Source: JBEKYD01 sp049509915
Lineage (GTDB): Bacteria > Acidobacteriota > Terriglobia > Bryobacterales > Bryobacteraceae
Direction of reading: 5' to 3'
Assembly: GCA_049509915.1 (NCBI GenBank)
Contig: JBEKZL010000291.1
Location: 1-8,917 of the forward strand
DNA length: 8,917 bases
Shown here: positions 6,080 through 8,917 of the stretch, piece after piece
How the letters are laid out: the number at the start of each line of letters is the position of its first letter
How positions within the stretch are numbered: position 1 is the first letter of the stretch
Translations under genes and position numbers: made by a program
Notes under the pieces: generated by a model
What the model was told of the DNA's origin: nothing
The model's input: the letters and a program-made list of their open reading frames with translations, nothing else
Databases searched by the model: none

Positions 6080-8587
6080 ATGCCCGCGGGTTCCTACCTC
6101 TACTGCGACGTCAGTTTGCCGGTGCCGCTCGATCAGCCGTTCACCTATTCGTTGCCAGAGACGCTGCGGCACCGCGTGCGGGAGGGCAGCCGGCTGGTGG
6201 TGCCGTTCGGCGCGCGAAAACTCACTGGCGTCATCCTGCGCTGCCACGACGAACGGCCGGCGATGGCGACGCGCGACGCGCTGCGGCTGATCGACGCCGA
6301 GCCGGTGCTGGACGCGCAACTGCTGGCGCTGGGCCGATGGATCGGGGGGTATTACTGCGCGCCGCTGGGCGAGGTGCTCCGAGGCATGCTGCCCCTGGCC
6401 GCCGAAATCCGCAAAGGCAAGGTGTGGTCGCTGACCGACGCCGGCCGCGACGCCGCCCGCCAGCTTCTGCTCGATACCGGGCCCGACGATCCGGTCGCCG
6501 CCGTCCTCCGGATGCTCGAAAAACGCCCGCTTTCAGCGGTCTGGCTGGCCAAGGCTCTGCCGCTGGCGGATAGGGCCGTGCGCTCGCTGGAGCGCAAGGG
6601 CTTCATCGTGGCCGAGCAGGTGGAGAGCGATCGCGATCCGCTGCGGGCTCCCGCCGCGCGGCTGCGCATCGAGCTGGCCGCCGGACCCGCGTACCACACT
6701 CCGAGTCAGAACCGCGACCGAGAGGGAGCGGTTGCACCCAAGCTCACCAAGCCCGAGCGCGAATTGAAAGCCTTTCTGGAGCTGCACGTGGGCTCCCACA
6801 ATCTCAAGGACCTGGAAGGCACCGTGAATGGCGCCAGCGCGGCCGCCCGCGCGCTGGCGCGCAAGGGGGTGGTGGCGCTCACGACCGAGCCGCTGGCCAT
6901 CCGCGCCGCCGCCGAACGCCCGCCGCACATCCTCAACCCGGCGCAGCAGGCCGCTGCAGACAGCATCGGGCGCGCCATCCGAGCCAAACAATTCCACACG
7001 TTTCTGTTGTACGGCGTGACCGGCTCCGGCAAGACCGAAGTCTACCTGCACGCCATCGACGTGGCGCTTTCAGAAGGCCGCGGCGCGCTCCTGCTGGTTC
7101 CCGAGATCGCCCTCACCCCGGCTGTGGCGGGGCAGTTCTTCCGCCGCTTCGGCGACCGCGTGGCGATTCTGCATTCGGCCTTCACCGACGTCGAGCGCAG
7201 CGAACAGTGGCGCCGCATCCGCTCGGGCGCCGCGCGGGTGGTCGTGGGCACCCGTTCGGGCGTGTTCGCGCCGGTGCGCGACCTGGGCCTGATCGTGATC
7301 GATGAAGAGCACGACGGCAGCTACAAGCAGGAAGAAACGCCCCGCTACAATGGCCGCGATACGGCCATCGTGCGCGCGCAGGCGGCTGGCGCGACCGTGG
7401 TGCTGGGCTCGGCCACGCCCAGCCTCGAAAGCCGTTACAACGCCGAACGCGGCAAGTACACTCTGCTCGAGCTTCCCCAGCGCATCGAAGCGCGGCCCAT
7501 GCCGGCGGTCGAGCTGATCGACATGCGCCAGGAATTTCTGGAAACCCGCAAGCAGGCCACCTTTTCGCGCCGGCTGCTGGAAGCCCTTGGGGAGCGGCTG
7601 AAAAACCGGGAACAGACCATCGTGCTGCTCAACCGGCGCGGATTTTCCACCTTCGTCGCCTGCCGCGCCTGCGGCGAGCGCATCGAGTGCATGAACTGTT
7701 CGCTGACCCTCACCTACCACAAGCGCGACCGGCGCCTGCTGTGCCACTACTGCGGCTATGCCGAAAAAGTACCGCAGGCTTGCCCCAAGTGCGCCAGCGA
7801 GCATATCTACTTCCTCGGCCTGGGCTCCGAGCGCGTGGAGGAGGAACTGCACCGCGAGTTCCCGGAGGCGCGGATCGCCCGGCTCGACCGCGACACGGTC
7901 ACCGGCAAGCGCCAGTACGAAACCATCCTCGACCGGTTCCGGGAAGGCAGTTACGACATTCTGGTGGGGACGCAGATGATCGCCAAGGGACACGATATTC
8001 CCAACGTGACCCTGGTGGGCGTAGTCTCGGCGGACGTGGGGCTCGGCATGCCGGATTTTCGCGCCGCCGAACGCACCTTCCAATTGCTGACCCAGGTGGC
8101 CGGCCGCGCCGGCCGCGGCAGCCTGCCTGGCATCGTGCTGATGCAAACCCTCAATCCCGATCACTACGCTGTGCGCCTGGCGGGGGCGCAGGATTACCCC
8201 GCGTTCTACACCAAGGAGATCGTCTTCCGCCGGGCCATGCACTACCCGCCGTTTGCCGCCCTGGCCAACGTGCTGGTGCGCGCCGAAAAGAAGGAAATGG
8301 CGATGCGCATGAGCGCCGAACTGGGCGAGGTGCTGGCGCCGCCGCCAGCTCCGCTGGGCGCCGCGCCAGAGGGGCGCGCATCCGCGTCAGGGATGCTGCA
8401 GGTCAGAGGCCCGGCCGAGGCGCCCGTGCCGCGGCTCAAGAACGAGTATCGATACCAGTTCCTGGTCAAGGCCGCCAGCCGCAAAGCCCTCAACGAACTG
8501 TTGCAGCGCGTCCGCGGTTTCGCCGCCGACCGTAAATGGCCCGCCACGTCACTGGTGGTGGATGTCGATCCGCTGTCGCTAATGTGA
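6080..8587 (+). CDS. priA: primosomal protein N' (replication restart helicase PriA)
   Basis: PriA is a cytoplasmic 3'-to-5' superfamily 2 DNA helicase that recognises abandoned forks and starts reloading of the replicative helicase. The N-terminal 3'BD region begins SYLYCDVSLPVPLDQPFTYSLPE. Helicase motifs are intact: Walker A GVTGSGKTE (312-320), DEEH (408-411), GSATPS (443-448), GTQMIAKGHD (630-639) and QVAGRAGRG (672-680). Eight zinc-binding cysteines occur as four CxxC pairs at 528/531, 537/540, 555/558 and 568/571. The C-terminal domain ends in VVDVDP. At 835 residues it is longer than the 732-residue E. coli protein, partly because of linker insertions near 207-220 and 753-772. The frame is open upstream to 5546, but the ATG at 6080 is chosen because PriA similarity begins immediately after it, five residues longer than the E. 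coli start. It appears to be a single-gene unit. Confidence 0.96.
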   Translation: MPAGSYLYCDVSLPVPLDQPFTYSLPETLRHRVREGSRLVVPFGARKLTGVILRCHDERPAMATRDALRLIDAEPVLDAQLLALGRWIGGYYCAPLGEVLRGMLPLAAEIRKGKVWSLTDAGRDAARQLLLDTGPDDPVAAVLRMLEKRPLSAVWLAKALPLADRAVRSLERKGFIVAEQVESDRDPLRAPAARLRIELAAGPAYHTPSQNRDREGAVAPKLTKPERELKAFLELHVGSHNLKDLEGTVNGASAAARALARKGVVALTTEPLAIRAAAERPPHILNPAQQAAADSIGRAIRAKQFHTFLLYGVTGSGKTEVYLHAIDVALSEGRGALLLVPEIALTPAVAGQFFRRFGDRVAILHSAFTDVERSEQWRRIRSGAARVVVGTRSGVFAPVRDLGLIVIDEEHDGSYKQEETPRYNGRDTAIVRAQAAGATVVLGSATPSLESRYNAERGKYTLLELPQRIEARPMPAVELIDMRQEFLETRKQATFSRRLLEALGERLKNREQTIVLLNRRGFSTFVACRACGERIECMNCSLTLTYHKRDRRLLCHYCGYAEKVPQACPKCASEHIYFLGLGSERVEEELHREFPEARIARLDRDTVTGKRQYETILDRFREGSYDILVGTQMIAKGHDIPNVTLVGVVSADVGLGMPDFRAAERTFQLLTQVAGRAGRGSLPGIVLMQTLNPDHYAVRLAGAQDYPAFYTKEIVFRRAMHYPPFAALANVLVRAEKKEMAMRMSAELGEVLAPPPAPLGAAPEGRASASGMLQVRGPAEAPVPRLKNEYRYQFLVKAASRKALNELLQRVRGFAADRKWPATSLVVDVDPLSLM
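6710..6733 (+). repeat. REP-like inverted repeat inside priA
   Basis: AACCGC at 6710-6715 is the perfect inverse complement of GCGGTT at 6728-6733, with a 12-base purine-rich loop containing GAGAGGGA. It encodes NRDREGAV (residues 211-218) in a linker before the helicase core, where other PriA proteins show no fixed sequence. I have an impression that similar GAACCGCGACC...GGGAGCGG sequences recur in Solibacter-type genomes, sometimes translated as NRDR-GAV. That makes a small interspersed palindromic element tolerated in frame plausible, but copy number cannot be judged from one window. Confidence 0.4.
8362..8378 (+). repeat. inverted repeat inside the C-terminal linker of priA
   Basis: CGCGCC at 8362-8367 pairs with GGCGCG at 8373-8378 across a five-base AGAGG loop. 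It encodes residues 761-767 within the Pro/Ala-rich insertion APPPAPLGAAPEGRASASG, located just before the conserved GPAEAPVPRLKNEYRYQ segment. In a 70% GC stretch such a short stem can arise by chance, so I am cautious about calling it an element. Confidence 0.3.
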
Positions 8588-8596
8588 TTGGGCCAC

Positions 8597-8917
8597 TCAT
8601 CGCGGGCTCCAAATCCGGTACGCCAGCACTCCGGCGGCCACGATGACAAATGCCATCAGCGAGGGCCGCGTCTCGGTCACCAGTTCATCCGCCATGAACC
8701 AGACCGACACCGCTACGAACAGCCATAGCGTGCCGGGATACCCCCACATCCGGTATGGCCGCGGCGCATCCGGCAGCTTGCGGCGCAGCACGAACACGGC
8801 CGCGACACTCATGGTATAGAAGATCCACGCGGCCAGGATCGAATAGGAATAGAGCGTTTCGTACGATCCGGTGAGGACCAGAATCGCCGTCCAGATTCCG
8901 CCGCATAAGATGGCGAA
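8597..8917 (-). CDS. C-terminal part of an APC-superfamily amino-acid permease
   Basis: The frame is open to the right edge of the window, so the gene is cut at its 5' end; 106 residues and the TGA are present. The sequence FAILCGGIWTAILVLTGSYE, then LYSYSILAAWIFYTMSVAAV, then VLRRKLPDAPRPYRMWGYPG is typical of the late part of amino-acid/polyamine/organocation transporters, especially cationic or LAT-like permeases with their RRKxPDxPRPYRxWGYP loop. Four membrane segments are visible at about residues 1-15, 24-44, 62-79 and 86-102, probably the last four of twelve. The product would be an inner-membrane secondary transporter; its substrate cannot be assigned. The ATG at 8812 is internal, not the start. 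It converges with priA with only nine bases between the stop codons. Confidence 0.88.
   Translation of the reverse strand, partial: FAILCGGIWTAILVLTGSYETLYSYSILAAWIFYTMSVAAVFVLRRKLPDAPRPYRMWGYPGTLWLFVAVSVWFMADELVTETRPSLMAFVIVAAGVLAYRIWSPR

Noticed and set aside
7070..8242. A 390-codon minus-strand open frame opposite priA
   Set aside because: It lies entirely antisense to conserved helicase motifs, and its translation shows no recognisable domain.
8685..8906. A 73-codon minus-strand frame overlapping the permease fragment
   Set aside because: The neighbouring frame encodes clear APC permease membrane segments and the RPYRMWGYP loop; this one has none.

Overview
The window most likely comes from a member of the Acidobacteriota, close to Solibacter/Bryobacter. 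The main reason is the C-terminus of the large secreted protein at 1841-5533. It closely resembles the roughly 215-230-residue domain that TIGRFAMs describes as the Solibacter C-terminal domain (TIGR03437). High GC, GC-rich third codon positions and many standalone transcription units fit this. The assignment rests on remembered family resemblance, not a database search.

Layout, left to right. (1) The 3' end of an unidentified plus-strand gene (2-121), perhaps the tail of an FAD-dependent oxidoreductase. (2) A complete M20-family metallopeptidase with a signal peptide (198-1583). It has an extended -10 element so close to its ATG that the mRNA may be leaderless. (3) A 257-bp intergenic region holding short dyads and a near-consensus sigma-54 (-24/-12) promoter at 1766-1781. 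(4) A 1230-residue secreted protein (1841-5533) made of nine BACON-like beta-sandwich repeats plus the Solibacter-type C-terminal domain. (5) A strong GC hairpin in the 31-bp convergent gap. (6) A 110-residue conserved-looking hypothetical protein on the minus strand (5565-5897). (7) A 182-bp divergent intergenic region. (8) priA (6080-8587), the primosomal replication-restart helicase, with all helicase motifs and eight zinc-binding cysteines. Two linker insertions in it are each encoded by a small inverted repeat. (9) Nine bases further on, convergent with priA, the 3' end of an APC-superfamily amino-acid permease gene (8597-8917, minus strand, truncated by the window edge).

The genes do not form an obvious operon or pathway. 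Orientations alternate and most genes appear to have their own promoter. The peptidase and the BACON-repeat protein both carry export signals and could both act in the envelope or outside the cell, and the permease would fit amino-acid uptake, but a functional link is speculation. I see no CRISPR array, tRNA, rRNA, transposase or phage gene. The points most worth following up are the sigma-54 promoter in front of the repeat protein, the architecture of that protein, and the palindromic in-frame insertions in priA.
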